A DNA stretch of 64,000 nucleotides from Streptomyces albidoflavus (GTDB lineage Bacteria > Actinomycetota > Actinomycetes > Streptomycetales > Streptomycetaceae). Of the stretch, positions 1 through 7,153 are shown one piece after another. A program made the position numbers and the translations under genes. The stretch spans positions 1-64,000 of the forward strand of contig NZ_JOII01000022.1 of assembly GCF_000719955.1 (NCBI RefSeq). Reading direction: 5' to 3'. Position 1 is the first letter of the stretch, and every line of letters starts with the position of its first letter. The notes beneath the pieces are model-generated. The model was not told the origin of the DNA. It saw nothing but the letters and a program-made list of their open reading frames with translations, and did no database searches.

Positions 1-506
1 GACGGGGAGGGAGGGGGGCGGGGGGCCCGAGGAGTCGACACAACGTGACTCCCCAACAAGGGTTACCCCACACAGACATCGCCCCCGCTCACCCACCGGC
101 CTGCCCGGCCAGCCCTCTCCCCCAGCCTCGCCCCCTGTCCGGACGGTCCGCATTCGCCACACAGGCCAGACCCGGCGCCCAACGTGAGCGCACCTAGCCA
201 TGAGGCCCACCGCCCACACCGCGGACCAGGCCATCCAGTCCCCGGCCGACGCACACCGACCGTCTCTGCCAGCAGGCCACCGCCGCTTCGCGGCTCCCGA
301 CCGACCAGGCAACGAACCACGCCCGACCGAACCCGCGACAGGAAGCCACTGCCCGGAGCCCAGTCCGACGCAGGCATGCCAGCCCCTATGGGACCGGCAC
401 ACCCACGCCCACCACATCTCGGAGCCCCGGGCACCGGCCCCGGCCCCGTCCGGGCCAACCGAGCCGACACCCGCCCCAGCCACATCAGGCCAGGCTCAAC
501 GGCAGC
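1..506. other. Region without a supportable gene
   Basis: No reading frame here has a Shine-Dalgarno sequence, recognisable domain or the strong third-position G/C bias of the neighbouring genes. The few open frames on both strands are rich in Pro, Arg, Gly and Ala, as expected by chance in GC-rich DNA. Bases 31-52 hold a small inverted repeat (GGAGTC...GACTCC) that could be the end of a transcript from outside the window, but this is weak. Confidence 0.5.
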
Positions 507-526
507 CCTGAGCAGCCCTGCTCAGG
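507..526 (-). terminator. Hairpin after the wblC operon
   Basis: A perfect 8-bp inverted repeat (CCTGAGCA / TGCTCAGG) with a 4-base loop lies about 40 bases past the stop codon of the small gene downstream of wblC. It has no U-tract, which is common for Streptomyces terminators. Inferred terminator. Confidence 0.55.
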
Positions 527-566
527 ACCGCCGACCGAGCCGTCCCCCGGCCGGAACCTCCGTGGG

Positions 567-905
567 TCAGTGCATGACGGCGATGGCGAGCGCGCGCCGG
601 GCGCGCAGTGAGGCGCGCTCGGCCCTGCGCTGCATGCGCCGGGCGGCCATGAGGCGCTGCACGGGCCGGGCCTGTTCGGCCTCGGCGGTGCGTTGCTCCA
701 TGTGCGCACGCGCCATGGCTTCTGGAATGAGTTGCATCTCTCGGGTCCTGTTCTGACGCGACTCGTTCGCGCCGGTGATGGTGGTGTCAGGGGTGGCGGA
801 GCCTGCGGGCGCGCTGTCTGCGGTCCTGGCGGACGCTCGCTTCATCGGGGCCTGCTTCATGGGGTCGTGCGTGAGGGGACGGTCGATCGTTCCGGTGATG
901 TTCAT
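567..905 (-). CDS. Small Arg-rich conserved hypothetical protein downstream of wblC
   Basis: The function is unknown. Its ATG overlaps the wblC stop codon (ATGA), so the two may be translationally coupled. The product is 112 residues. The first ~56 are Ser/Thr/Pro/Ala-rich and look disordered. The last ~56 (from MQLIPEAMARAHMEQ) form a probable amphipathic, strongly basic helix with many Arg and Ala, and look like the conserved part. An internal ATG at 737, preceded by AGGA at good spacing, could be the true start and would give a 56-residue protein. Its position suggests co-induction with wblC. I do not recognise a family with certainty. Confidence 0.6.
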   Translation of the reverse strand: MNITGTIDRPLTHDPMKQAPMKRASARTADSAPAGSATPDTTITGANESRQNRTREMQLIPEAMARAHMEQRTAEAEQARPVQRLMAARRMQRRAERASLRARRALAIAVMH

Positions 906-1273
906 GCCGCGACCGGGTTCTTGCGCGGGCGGCCACGGGGCCGCTTGCGGGCGACGACGACGCCCTGGACGAAGAGCTCTCCGCCCCAGACGCCCCAGGG
1001 CTCACGCCGGTCCTTGGCGCCGGCGAGGCAGGCCTCGACGAGCGGGCAGGCACGGCAGAGGGACTTGGCGTACTCGACGTCGGCCGGCGACTCGGCGAAG
1101 AAGACTTCGGGGTCGTAGGCGCGGCACGGCGGCGGGGTGACGAGGTTCTCGATGGCGTCGTCGAGAGCGGTGAGAGCGGTGAGCTGCGAAGACAAGGTGG
1201 AATCCTCCGGGATACCGGGTGGCGAGATCTCGTGTGTGAGCGGTGCTGACGGGACGTGCGTTTCGATCTGCAC
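902..1273 (-). CDS. wblC: WhiB-family regulator WblC/WhiB7
   Basis: Iron-sulfur transcription factor of the WhiB7/WblC type, which in Streptomyces and mycobacteria activates intrinsic resistance genes when translation is inhibited. The 123-residue product has the WhiB four-Cys cluster (Cys in PPPCRAYD, then CRACPLVEAC), the GVWGG turn, and a C-terminal AT-hook (RGRPRK) that distinguishes WhiB7 from other WhiB proteins. I chose GTG 1273 because GAGGAA lies just upstream and the N-terminus VQIETHVPSAP reads like known WblC starts; an upstream in-frame start at 1336 would add 21 residues overlapping the leader. It is the distal gene of a ~580-base leader with an attenuator-like terminator, next to uvrD2, as in mycobacteria. 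Confidence 0.92.
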   Translation of the reverse strand: MQIETHVPSAPLTHEISPPGIPEDSTLSSQLTALTALDDAIENLVTPPPCRAYDPEVFFAESPADVEYAKSLCRACPLVEACLAGAKDRREPWGVWGGELFVQGVVVARKRPRGRPRKNPVAA

Positions 1274-1375
1274 GGGGCTTTGGTTCCTCGTCTGGTCGGT
1301 CCGGCCGGTGGGCCGGGTGGCGGCTGGTACCTGCACCTGTCCAGGGGCCCTTCACTGCCTCGCCCCGCTCGGGGC

Positions 1376-1417
1376 AAAACAAAAGGGCCGCGGTTCCCGG
1401 GTGGGGTTCCGCGGCCC
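1376..1417 (-). terminator. Intrinsic terminator (attenuator) in the wblC leader
   Basis: On the minus strand a 9-bp perfect stem (GGGCCGCGG / CCGCGGCCC) with further inner pairing is followed by TTTTGTTTTG, a rare true U-tract in this genome. It lies 24 bases after the leader ORF stop codon and 103 bases before the wblC start. This is the geometry of transcription attenuation, and attenuation by a uORF plus terminator is known for whiB7/wblC leaders. Confidence 0.88.
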
Positions 1418-1440
1418 TGAAGGCGCCTGCCTGATCGAGA

Positions 1441-1761
1441 TCAGGCTGGATCACTCCAGGGTTCGAGCCCACGGAAGGCCCACATCGTGTGCTGCTTCGT
1501 CTTCGGGAATCCGGCACCGGCTGCCGCAAAGGCATAGGCATGCGCCTGTGCCGCTGCTTCTACTGCCGGTGCCTGGGTCGGTCGCTCGTTCCGCTCTCGG
1601 ACCGGGAGGTTCGAGGGGGAAATGGGGGACGCGGGACGCACGGCGGCGAGGCCGGACATACCGGTACCCAGGGACGAGACGCCGGACATGCACAGGTTGA
1701 CGACGGAACGATCGGTCATTTTCACGACCGTGCTGGTGGTCTTGATGCTGATCACTTCCAT
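1441..1761 (-). CDS. Leader ORF (uORF) of wblC, 106 codons
   Basis: This open frame lies between the wblC promoter and the attenuator. It begins MEVISIKTTSTVV and is preceded by GAGAGGAGG. That sequence is only two bases from the ATG at 1761 but ideally placed for the in-frame GTG at 1755, so either may be used. The frame ends 24 bases before the terminator stem. The first half is Ser/Val/Thr-rich and the second Pro/Ala-rich, with no recognisable domain. Inference: its translation reports ribosome stalling and controls readthrough into wblC. It may act only in cis, but a stable 106-residue peptide cannot be excluded. Confidence 0.65.
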   Translation of the reverse strand: MEVISIKTTSTVVKMTDRSVVNLCMSGVSSLGTGMSGLAAVRPASPISPSNLPVRERNERPTQAPAVEAAAQAHAYAFAAAGAGFPKTKQHTMWAFRGLEPWSDPA

Positions 1762-1862
1762 CGCCTCCTCTCGGCGTCTCGTGGACCGCGAACGGTCCGG
1801 TGGTTGAACTCAGTACAGCACGGACCCAGGGCTTCGAAGAAGCGCCTGTTCCCGTGCCTAAG

Positions 1863-1900
1863 AACCTATGGGGATTCCCAGGGCCTGCGCAAACTATTTT
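1863..1900 (-). promoter_or_regulatory. WblC-type (autoregulated) promoter of wblC
   Basis: On the minus strand: an AT-rich block AAAATAGTTT, directly followed by a -35 TTGCGC (1887-1892), an 18-base spacer and a -10 TAGGTT (1863-1868). An AT-rich patch immediately upstream of the -35 is the known recognition feature of WhiB7/WblC-SigA promoters. The predicted transcript start near 1856 leaves a leader of about 580 bases. The promoter sits just after the uvrD2 stop codon. Confidence 0.75.
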
Positions 1901-1915
1901 CCGGACGAGTTTCCC

Positions 1916-4099
1916 TCAGCTCTCGCCCGCCCCGCTCACACCCTCTTGACCTGCACAGATGGCGAGAACATCGGCGCCGTAGCGGCGAAACTTCCGTACG
2001 CCGACACCGGCGATGCGGCTCAGCTCCGGCTCGTCCTCGGGGAGCTGCTCGGCGATGGCCATCAGGGTCTTGTCGGTGAAGACGCAGTAGCTGGGCTGCC
2101 CCAGCCGTTCGGCCTCGGCGGCGCGCCAGGTGTGGAGCCGCTCGTAGACGCCTTCGTCCATGTCCGAGGGGCAGCCTTCGCAGCGCATCAGCTTCATCTC
2201 GCCGGCATCGGTGAGGCTCCGGCCGCAGGTGCGGCACCGGATCGGTTTCCTCGGTCCCCGGCGGGGTGCGCCGGTGCCCGCCGAGGTACCGCCCGGACCG
2301 GCCACGGAGAAGGACGAGGCTCCCCTGGTCGCCGAGGCGCCCCGGAGGTCCTTCAGGAAGCGGCTGGGGACGCGGTGGGCGCGTCCGCCGGGGGCGCGGG
2401 AGAGCGACCAGGAGAGCGTCAGCCGGAAGCGGGCCCTGGTGATGCCCACGTAGAGCAGGCGGCGCTCCTCCTCGAGCTGTTCGTCGGTGCGGGCGTAGGT
2501 GATCGGCATCATGCCCTCGGTCAGCCCGACCAGGAAGACGGCGTCCCATTCGAGGCCCTTGGCGGCGTGCAGCGAGGCGAGGGTGACGCCCTGGACGGTG
2601 GGGGCGTGCTGGGAGGCGGCGCGCTCGTCCAGTTCGGTGACGAAGTCGGCGAGGGAGGCGTCCGGCCGGGCGGCGCCGAAGTCCTCGGCGAGCCGGGCCA
2701 GCGCGGCGAGGGACTCCCAGCGGTCCCGGGAGGCACCGGAGCCGACCGGTGCCTGGGCGCTCCATCCGGAGGCGGAGAGGACGGCGCGTACCTGGGAGGC
2801 GAGGTCGTCGGCCAGGTCGAGAGCGGCGTCGTTGCCGCCGAAGCGGGCGGCGCCGCGCAGCGCGGCCTGGGCCTCGCGGACCTCGCGGCGTTCGAAGAAG
2901 CGCTCGGCTCCACGGAGCTGGTAGGGGACGCCCGCGTCGGTGAGGGCCTGCTCGTACAGGCCGGACTGTCCGTTGGTGCGGAAGAGGACCGCGATCTCGC
3001 CGGCGGGGACGCCCGCGGCGATGAGGTCGCGGATGCGGCGGGCGGTGCCCTCGGCCTCGGACGGTTCGTCGCCGTACTCGATGTGCTGCGGTTCGGGCCC
3101 GGTGTCGCGCTGGGAGACGAGTTCCAGCCGGTGGTCGGCGGCGCGGCCGCGGGCCTGGGAGAGCAGTCCGTTGGCCAGGTGGACGATCTGCGGGGTGGAG
3201 CGGTAGTCGCGGACCAGCTTGACCACGGTCGCCTCGGGGTGGCGGACCCGGAAGTTCAGCAGGTGTTCGGGGGTGGCGCCGGTGAACGAGTAGATCGTCT
3301 GGCTGGCGTCGCCGACGACGCAGAGGCTGTCGCGGTCCCCCAGCCAGAGTTCGAGGAGGCGCTGCTGGAGGGGGCTGACGTCCTGGTACTCGTCGACGAC
3401 GAAGTGCTGGTACTGGGCGCGGACGTGGTCGGCGATGTCCCGGCGGTCCTGGAGGATGCCGATGGTGAGGAGCAGGACGTCCTCGAAGTCGATGACGCCC
3501 CTGTCCCGCTTGAGCTGTTCGTAGCGGGCGTAGATCTGGGCCAGTTCGGCCGGGTCGCGGGGGGCGTGGCGCTGGCTCTTGGCGACGCTCTCCGCGTAGT
3601 CGCCGGGGACGGTCTGGGTGACCTTGGCCCACTCGATCTCGCCGGTGGCGTCGCGGAGCTGGTTGCGGTCGAGGCGGATGCCGCAGGCCGCGCCCGCCTC
3701 CGCGACCAGTTGGCCCTTGCGTTCGACGAGGCGTGGGAGTGTCCCGCCGACGGCTTTCGGCCAGAAGTACTGGAGCTGGCGGAGGGCGGCGGAGTGGAAG
3801 GTGCGGGCCTGCACGCCGCCGGCGCCGAGCTGGCGGAGGCGGCCGCGCATCTCGCCGGCGGCGCGGTTGGTGAAGGTGACGGCGAGGACGCTGGTGGGCT
3901 GGAAGCGGTTGGTCCGTACCCCGTAGGCGATGCGGTGGGTCAGGGCGCGGGTCTTGCCGGTGCCGGCTCCGGCCAGCACGCACACCGGCCCGTGCAGTGC
4001 CGTGGCCACGGCGCGCTGCTCGGGGTCCAGGCCCGCGAGCACGTCGTCGGCCGATTCCGGGACGCGCGGGAAGGATGGGGTGTGCGGTGCGGATGTCAC
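1916..4099 (-). CDS. uvrD2: ATP-dependent DNA helicase UvrD2
   Basis: Superfamily 1 helicase (727 residues) of the actinobacterial UvrD2 type, a 3'-5' DNA unwinding enzyme. Visible motifs are Walker A GAGTGKT near the N-terminus, Walker B VVDEYQD, the VVGDASQTIYSF motif III region, and LLYVGITRAR (motif VI). Near the C-terminus a four-Cys zinc-finger-like segment (CRTCGRS...CEGCPS) precedes an HRDC domain (FTDKTLMAIAEQLP...), the hallmark of UvrD2. GTG 4099 gives VTSAPHTPSFPRVPES; an earlier GTG at 4147 would add 16 residues. The order uvrD2-wblC is the same as I recall in mycobacteria, where the two genes are adjacent. Confidence 0.9.
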   Translation of the reverse strand: MTSAPHTPSFPRVPESADDVLAGLDPEQRAVATALHGPVCVLAGAGTGKTRALTHRIAYGVRTNRFQPTSVLAVTFTNRAAGEMRGRLRQLGAGGVQARTFHSAALRQLQYFWPKAVGGTLPRLVERKGQLVAEAGAACGIRLDRNQLRDATGEIEWAKVTQTVPGDYAESVAKSQRHAPRDPAELAQIYARYEQLKRDRGVIDFEDVLLLTIGILQDRRDIADHVRAQYQHFVVDEYQDVSPLQQRLLELWLGDRDSLCVVGDASQTIYSFTGATPEHLLNFRVRHPEATVVKLVRDYRSTPQIVHLANGLLSQARGRAADHRLELVSQRDTGPEPQHIEYGDEPSEAEGTARRIRDLIAAGVPAGEIAVLFRTNGQSGLYEQALTDAGVPYQLRGAERFFERREVREAQAALRGAARFGGNDAALDLADDLASQVRAVLSASGWSAQAPVGSGASRDRWESLAALARLAEDFGAARPDASLADFVTELDERAASQHAPTVQGVTLASLHAAKGLEWDAVFLVGLTEGMMPITYARTDEQLEEERRLLYVGITRARFRLTLSWSLSRAPGGRAHRVPSRFLKDLRGASATRGASSFSVAGPGGTSAGTGAPRRGPRKPIRCRTCGRSLTDAGEMKLMRCEGCPSDMDEGVYERLHTWRAAEAERLGQPSYCVFTDKTLMAIAEQLPEDEPELSRIAGVGVRKFRRYGADVLAICAGQEGVSGAGES

Positions 4100-4324
4100 C
4101 CCGCCATGCTGCCAGGTTCGCCGGGGTGGGCGTTGGGGTCCGTCCACAGGGAGGGCTTCCGGTCGTACTGATCACATGAATCGGGTGTGTGGTGGACCAC
4201 CCCGGCGGGAATCTCGTCGCTCTCGGCTACGTTCGATCCATTGCCACCGGGCGCCTCAGCCCGGCGGAGTTCACCGCGTGTGCCCGTCCGGGTACACGGC
4301 AGAGCGATCGAGGAGCGTCGGGAC

Positions 4325-4582
4325 ATGTCGGGCACTGTGACGATGTACAGCACCACCTGGTGCGGATACTGCCGTCGGCTGAAGAGCCAGATGGACCGCG
4401 AGGGCATCGCGTACGAAGAGGTCAACATCGAGCACGACCCGGAGTCGGCCGCGTTCGTGGAGAAGGCGAACGGCGGGAACCAGACCGTGCCGACGCTGCA
4501 GATCGTCCCCAAGGCCGGCGGTGAGCCGGTGGTGATGACCAACCCGAGCCTGGCTCAGGTCAAGCAGGCGCTCGGCGCCTGA
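4325..4582 (+). CDS. mrx1: Mycoredoxin (glutaredoxin-fold thiol oxidoreductase)
   Basis: An 85-residue glutaredoxin-like protein that reduces mycothiol mixed disulfides in the actinobacterial cytoplasm. The active site is TTWCGYC (CxxC), followed by the cis-Pro region QTVPTLQI, both typical of mycoredoxin-1. The ATG is preceded by GAGGAG about ten bases upstream. It is divergent from uvrD2 and convergent with nudC, with a strong hairpin in between. The neighbourhood uvrD2/mrx1/nudC/adnAB matches the mycobacterial order as I recall it. Confidence 0.9.
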   Translation: MSGTVTMYSTTWCGYCRRLKSQMDREGIAYEEVNIEHDPESAAFVEKANGGNQTVPTLQIVPKAGGEPVVMTNPSLAQVKQALGA

Positions 4583-4600
4583 CCCGCGTCCCGGCGCGTC

Positions 4601-4631
4601 CCCGGCCGCATCGTCACCGGATGCGGCCGGG
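4601..4631. terminator. Bidirectional terminator between mrx1 and nudC
   Basis: Perfect 12-bp inverted repeat (CCCGGCCGCATC / GATGCGGCCGGG) with a 7-base loop between two convergent genes. Confidence 0.75.
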
Positions 4632-4654
4632 AGCCGGGCGGTCCCCGGGGCGGG

Positions 4655-5599
4655 TCAGCGGCCGACGCCCGGCTTGGGGAGGGGCTCGCCGTACCAAAGC
4701 TCGATGAGGCGGGCGGCGATCGAGATGCCGTAGGGCGGGCGGACCTCGCCGGTTTCGAAGGCGGTGCGGAGTTCCTCGCGGGAGAACCAGCGGGCCTCCT
4801 CGATCTCTTCGCCGTCCACGGTGATGTGGGGGGAGGTGGCCTTGGCGGTGAAGCCCAGCATGAGGCTGGACGGGAAGGGCCAGGGCTGGCTGGCCACATA
4901 GGTGACTTCGCCGACGGTCACTCCGGCCTCTTCGAAGACCTCGCGACGCACCGACTCCTCGATGGCCTCCCCCGGTTCGACGAAACCGGCGAGCGTGGAG
5001 AAGCGGCCTTCGGGCCAGTGGACCTGCCGGCCGAGCAGCGCCCTGTCCTGGTCGTCGGTGACGAGCATGATGACGGCCGGGTCGGTGCGCGGGTAGTGCT
5101 CGGCGCCGCAGGCGGGGCAGCGGCGAATGTGTCCGGCGGCGGCGATGACGGTGCGCTCGCCGCAGCGTGAGCAGAAGCGGTGCAGGCGCTGCCAGTTCTC
5201 CAGGGCGACCGCGTGGACGAGGAGCCCGGCGTCGCGCGGGGAGAGCAGCAGGCCGGCTTCGCGCAGGCCGGCGGCGCGGGCCGACTGGTCGAAGCGGCCG
5301 GGCAGGGAGTCCTTCTGGAGGGCGAAGTAGCTCACGCCGTCCTCGTCGCAGCCGAGGAAGTAGCGGTGGGAGCGGGTGAGGGGCGCTTCGAAGGTGGGGG
5401 TCATCACCAGTTCGGTGGTGCCGTCCTCCGTCTCGTCGATGAGCGCCTGGCCGCCGGACACCACGAAGACCCGGGTGGTGGGGTGGCTCCAGGCGGCGGC
5501 CAGCCATGCCTCGTCGAGGCGGTGGTGGGCCGCCCGGTCGATGCCGCTGGGTGCGGTGAGCGGCAGCGGTTCCTTGGGTTCGTGGGTCCAGGTGGTCAC
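4655..5599 (-). CDS. nudC: NAD(+) diphosphatase NudC
   Basis: Nudix hydrolase (314 residues) that cleaves NADH/NAD into NMN and AMP and, in other bacteria, removes NAD caps from RNA. A four-Cys zinc finger (CSRCGERT...CPACGAEHYP) precedes the Nudix box, of which GFVEPGEA and REVFEEAGV are visible. The trailing SQPWPFPSSLMLGF is the NudC signature SQPWPFPxS. The start is GTG 5599 or TTG 5611; GGGGAG directly before the TTG favours the GTG by spacing. Confidence 0.92.
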   Translation of the reverse strand: MTTWTHEPKEPLPLTAPSGIDRAAHHRLDEAWLAAAWSHPTTRVFVVSGGQALIDETEDGTTELVMTPTFEAPLTRSHRYFLGCDEDGVSYFALQKDSLPGRFDQSARAAGLREAGLLLSPRDAGLLVHAVALENWQRLHRFCSRCGERTVIAAAGHIRRCPACGAEHYPRTDPAVIMLVTDDQDRALLGRQVHWPEGRFSTLAGFVEPGEAIEESVRREVFEEAGVTVGEVTYVASQPWPFPSSLMLGFTAKATSPHITVDGEEIEEARWFSREELRTAFETGEVRPPYGISIAARLIELWYGEPLPKPGVGR

Positions 5600-5740
5600 A
5601 GTGGGTTCCAACTCCCCGGTGGCGTGGGTGATTCCGTGCGTCCTGCCGGGGTGACCGGGGCGGGCGCGGGGTGCGGTCGCTCCTGGTCCGCGGGGGCCGC
5701 GGTGTCGGGGTGGCCGGCGGTGGAGGCGGAGTGTGGCGGC

Positions 5741-7144
5741 TCAGGGGGCATGGCGTCCCTGCTGGGCGAGGTCGCCCCAGAGGTGGGCGGCGGTTTCGAC
5801 GCCCTTCATGAGGAGGTCGAGTTCGACCTTCTCGTTGGGGGCGTGCCAGCCGTCGGACGGGACGGAGATCCCGAGGAAGAGGACGGGAGCGTCGAGTACG
5901 TCCTGGAGGTCGGCGGCGGGGCCGGAGCCGCCCTCACGGGTGAAGAGTACGGGTCGCTGGAAGGCGCGGCTCATGGCGCGGACGACGGACTGGAGGGCGG
6001 GATGGTCGAGCGGGGTGAGGCAGGGGCGGGTGGCGCCGCCGAAGGTCACGGTGTGGCCGATTCCGGCGGGGAGGCGCTCCGCGATCCAGGTGCGGACCTG
6101 CTCCTCGATGCGGGCGGGGTCCTGGCCGGCGACCAGCCGGAAGGAGAGCTTCAGCATCGCGGTGGCGGGGATGATCGTCTTGCCGCCGGGGCCCTGGTAG
6201 CCGCCGCCGATGCCGTTGACCTCGGCGGTGGGGCGGGCCCAGATGCGCTCCAGTGTGGTGTGGCCCGCCTCGCCGCTGGTGGCGTGGGACTTGGCGGTGC
6301 GCAGCCACTGCTCCTCGTCGAAGGGCAGTTCGGCGAAGAGGGCGCGTTCCCGGTCGGTGAGGGGGATCACGCCGTCGTAGAAGCCGGGGACGGCGACGGC
6401 GCCGCGGTCGTCGTGGAGGGCGGCGACGAGCCGGGCGGCCTCGGTGGCCGGGTTGGGCACGGCTCCGCCGAAGGAGCCGGAGTGGATGTCCTGGCCGGGG
6501 CCGGTGAGGGTGACCTCGCAGTCGATGAGTCCGCGCATGCCGGTGCAGACGGTGGGGGTGTCCTCGGACCACATGCCCGTGTCGGAGACGAGGACGGTGT
6601 CGGCGGCCAGCCGGTCGCGGCGCTCCTCGATGAGCCGGCGGAAGTGCGGGGAGCCCGACTCCTCCTCGCCCTCGATGAGCAGCTTGAGGTGGACGGCGGG
6701 GCTGGTGCGGCCGGTCGCGGCGAGGTGGGCGCGCAGGCCGAGGGTGTGGAAGAAGACCTGGCCCTTGTCGTCGGCGGCGCCTCGTCCGTACATCCGGCCG
6801 TCCCGGACGACGGGGTCGAAGGGGTCGGTCTCCCAGCCGTCCTCGCGGGCGGCGGGCTGCACGTCGTGGTGGCCGTAGACCAGGGCGGTGGGCGCGTCCG
6901 CGTCGTCGGAGGGCCAGGAGGCGAAGACGGCGGGGGCGCCGTCCGTCGGCCATATCTCGACGACGGGGAACCCGGTCTCGCGGAGCTTGGCGGCCAGCCA
7001 TTCGGCGCTGCGCAGTACATCGGCTCCGTGCTCGGGCTGGGCCGAGACGGAGGGGATGCGCAGCCACTCGGCGAGGTCGTCGAGGAAGGCGGCGCGGTGG
7101 TTCTCGATGTACGTGCGGACGGCGTTGTCCAAGGTCTCGCTCAT
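5741..7144 (-). CDS. M20-family dipeptidase / metallopeptidase
   Basis: Zinc aminoacyl peptidase of the M20 family (467 residues), probably a cytosolic dipeptidase. The metal and catalytic signatures are YGHHDVQP (His-Asp), GRGAADDKGQ (bridging Asp) and LIEGEEESGS (catalytic Glu plus metal Glu). The central dimerisation domain lies around residues 210-360. It has no signal peptide. The gene sits between nudC and adnB on the same strand, with only nine bases to the adnB stop codon, so it may be read with adnB. The substrate cannot be told from sequence. Confidence 0.88.
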   Translation of the reverse strand: MSETLDNAVRTYIENHRAAFLDDLAEWLRIPSVSAQPEHGADVLRSAEWLAAKLRETGFPVVEIWPTDGAPAVFASWPSDDADAPTALVYGHHDVQPAAREDGWETDPFDPVVRDGRMYGRGAADDKGQVFFHTLGLRAHLAATGRTSPAVHLKLLIEGEEESGSPHFRRLIEERRDRLAADTVLVSDTGMWSEDTPTVCTGMRGLIDCEVTLTGPGQDIHSGSFGGAVPNPATEAARLVAALHDDRGAVAVPGFYDGVIPLTDRERALFAELPFDEEQWLRTAKSHATSGEAGHTTLERIWARPTAEVNGIGGGYQGPGGKTIIPATAMLKLSFRLVAGQDPARIEEQVRTWIAERLPAGIGHTVTFGGATRPCLTPLDHPALQSVVRAMSRAFQRPVLFTREGGSGPAADLQDVLDAPVLFLGISVPSDGWHAPNEKVELDLLMKGVETAAHLWGDLAQQGRHAP

Positions 7145-7153
7145 GTCAAGAGC

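Noticed and set aside
63..756. Overlapping open frames at the left edge on both strands.
   Set aside because: No start signal, no domain, no steady third-position G/C; treated as noncoding apart from the small wblC-linked gene.
1445..1490. GGTTCGAGCCC on the plus strand, like a tRNA T-loop.
   Set aside because: No acceptor, D or anticodon arms fit around it, and it lies in the wblC leader ORF on the other strand.
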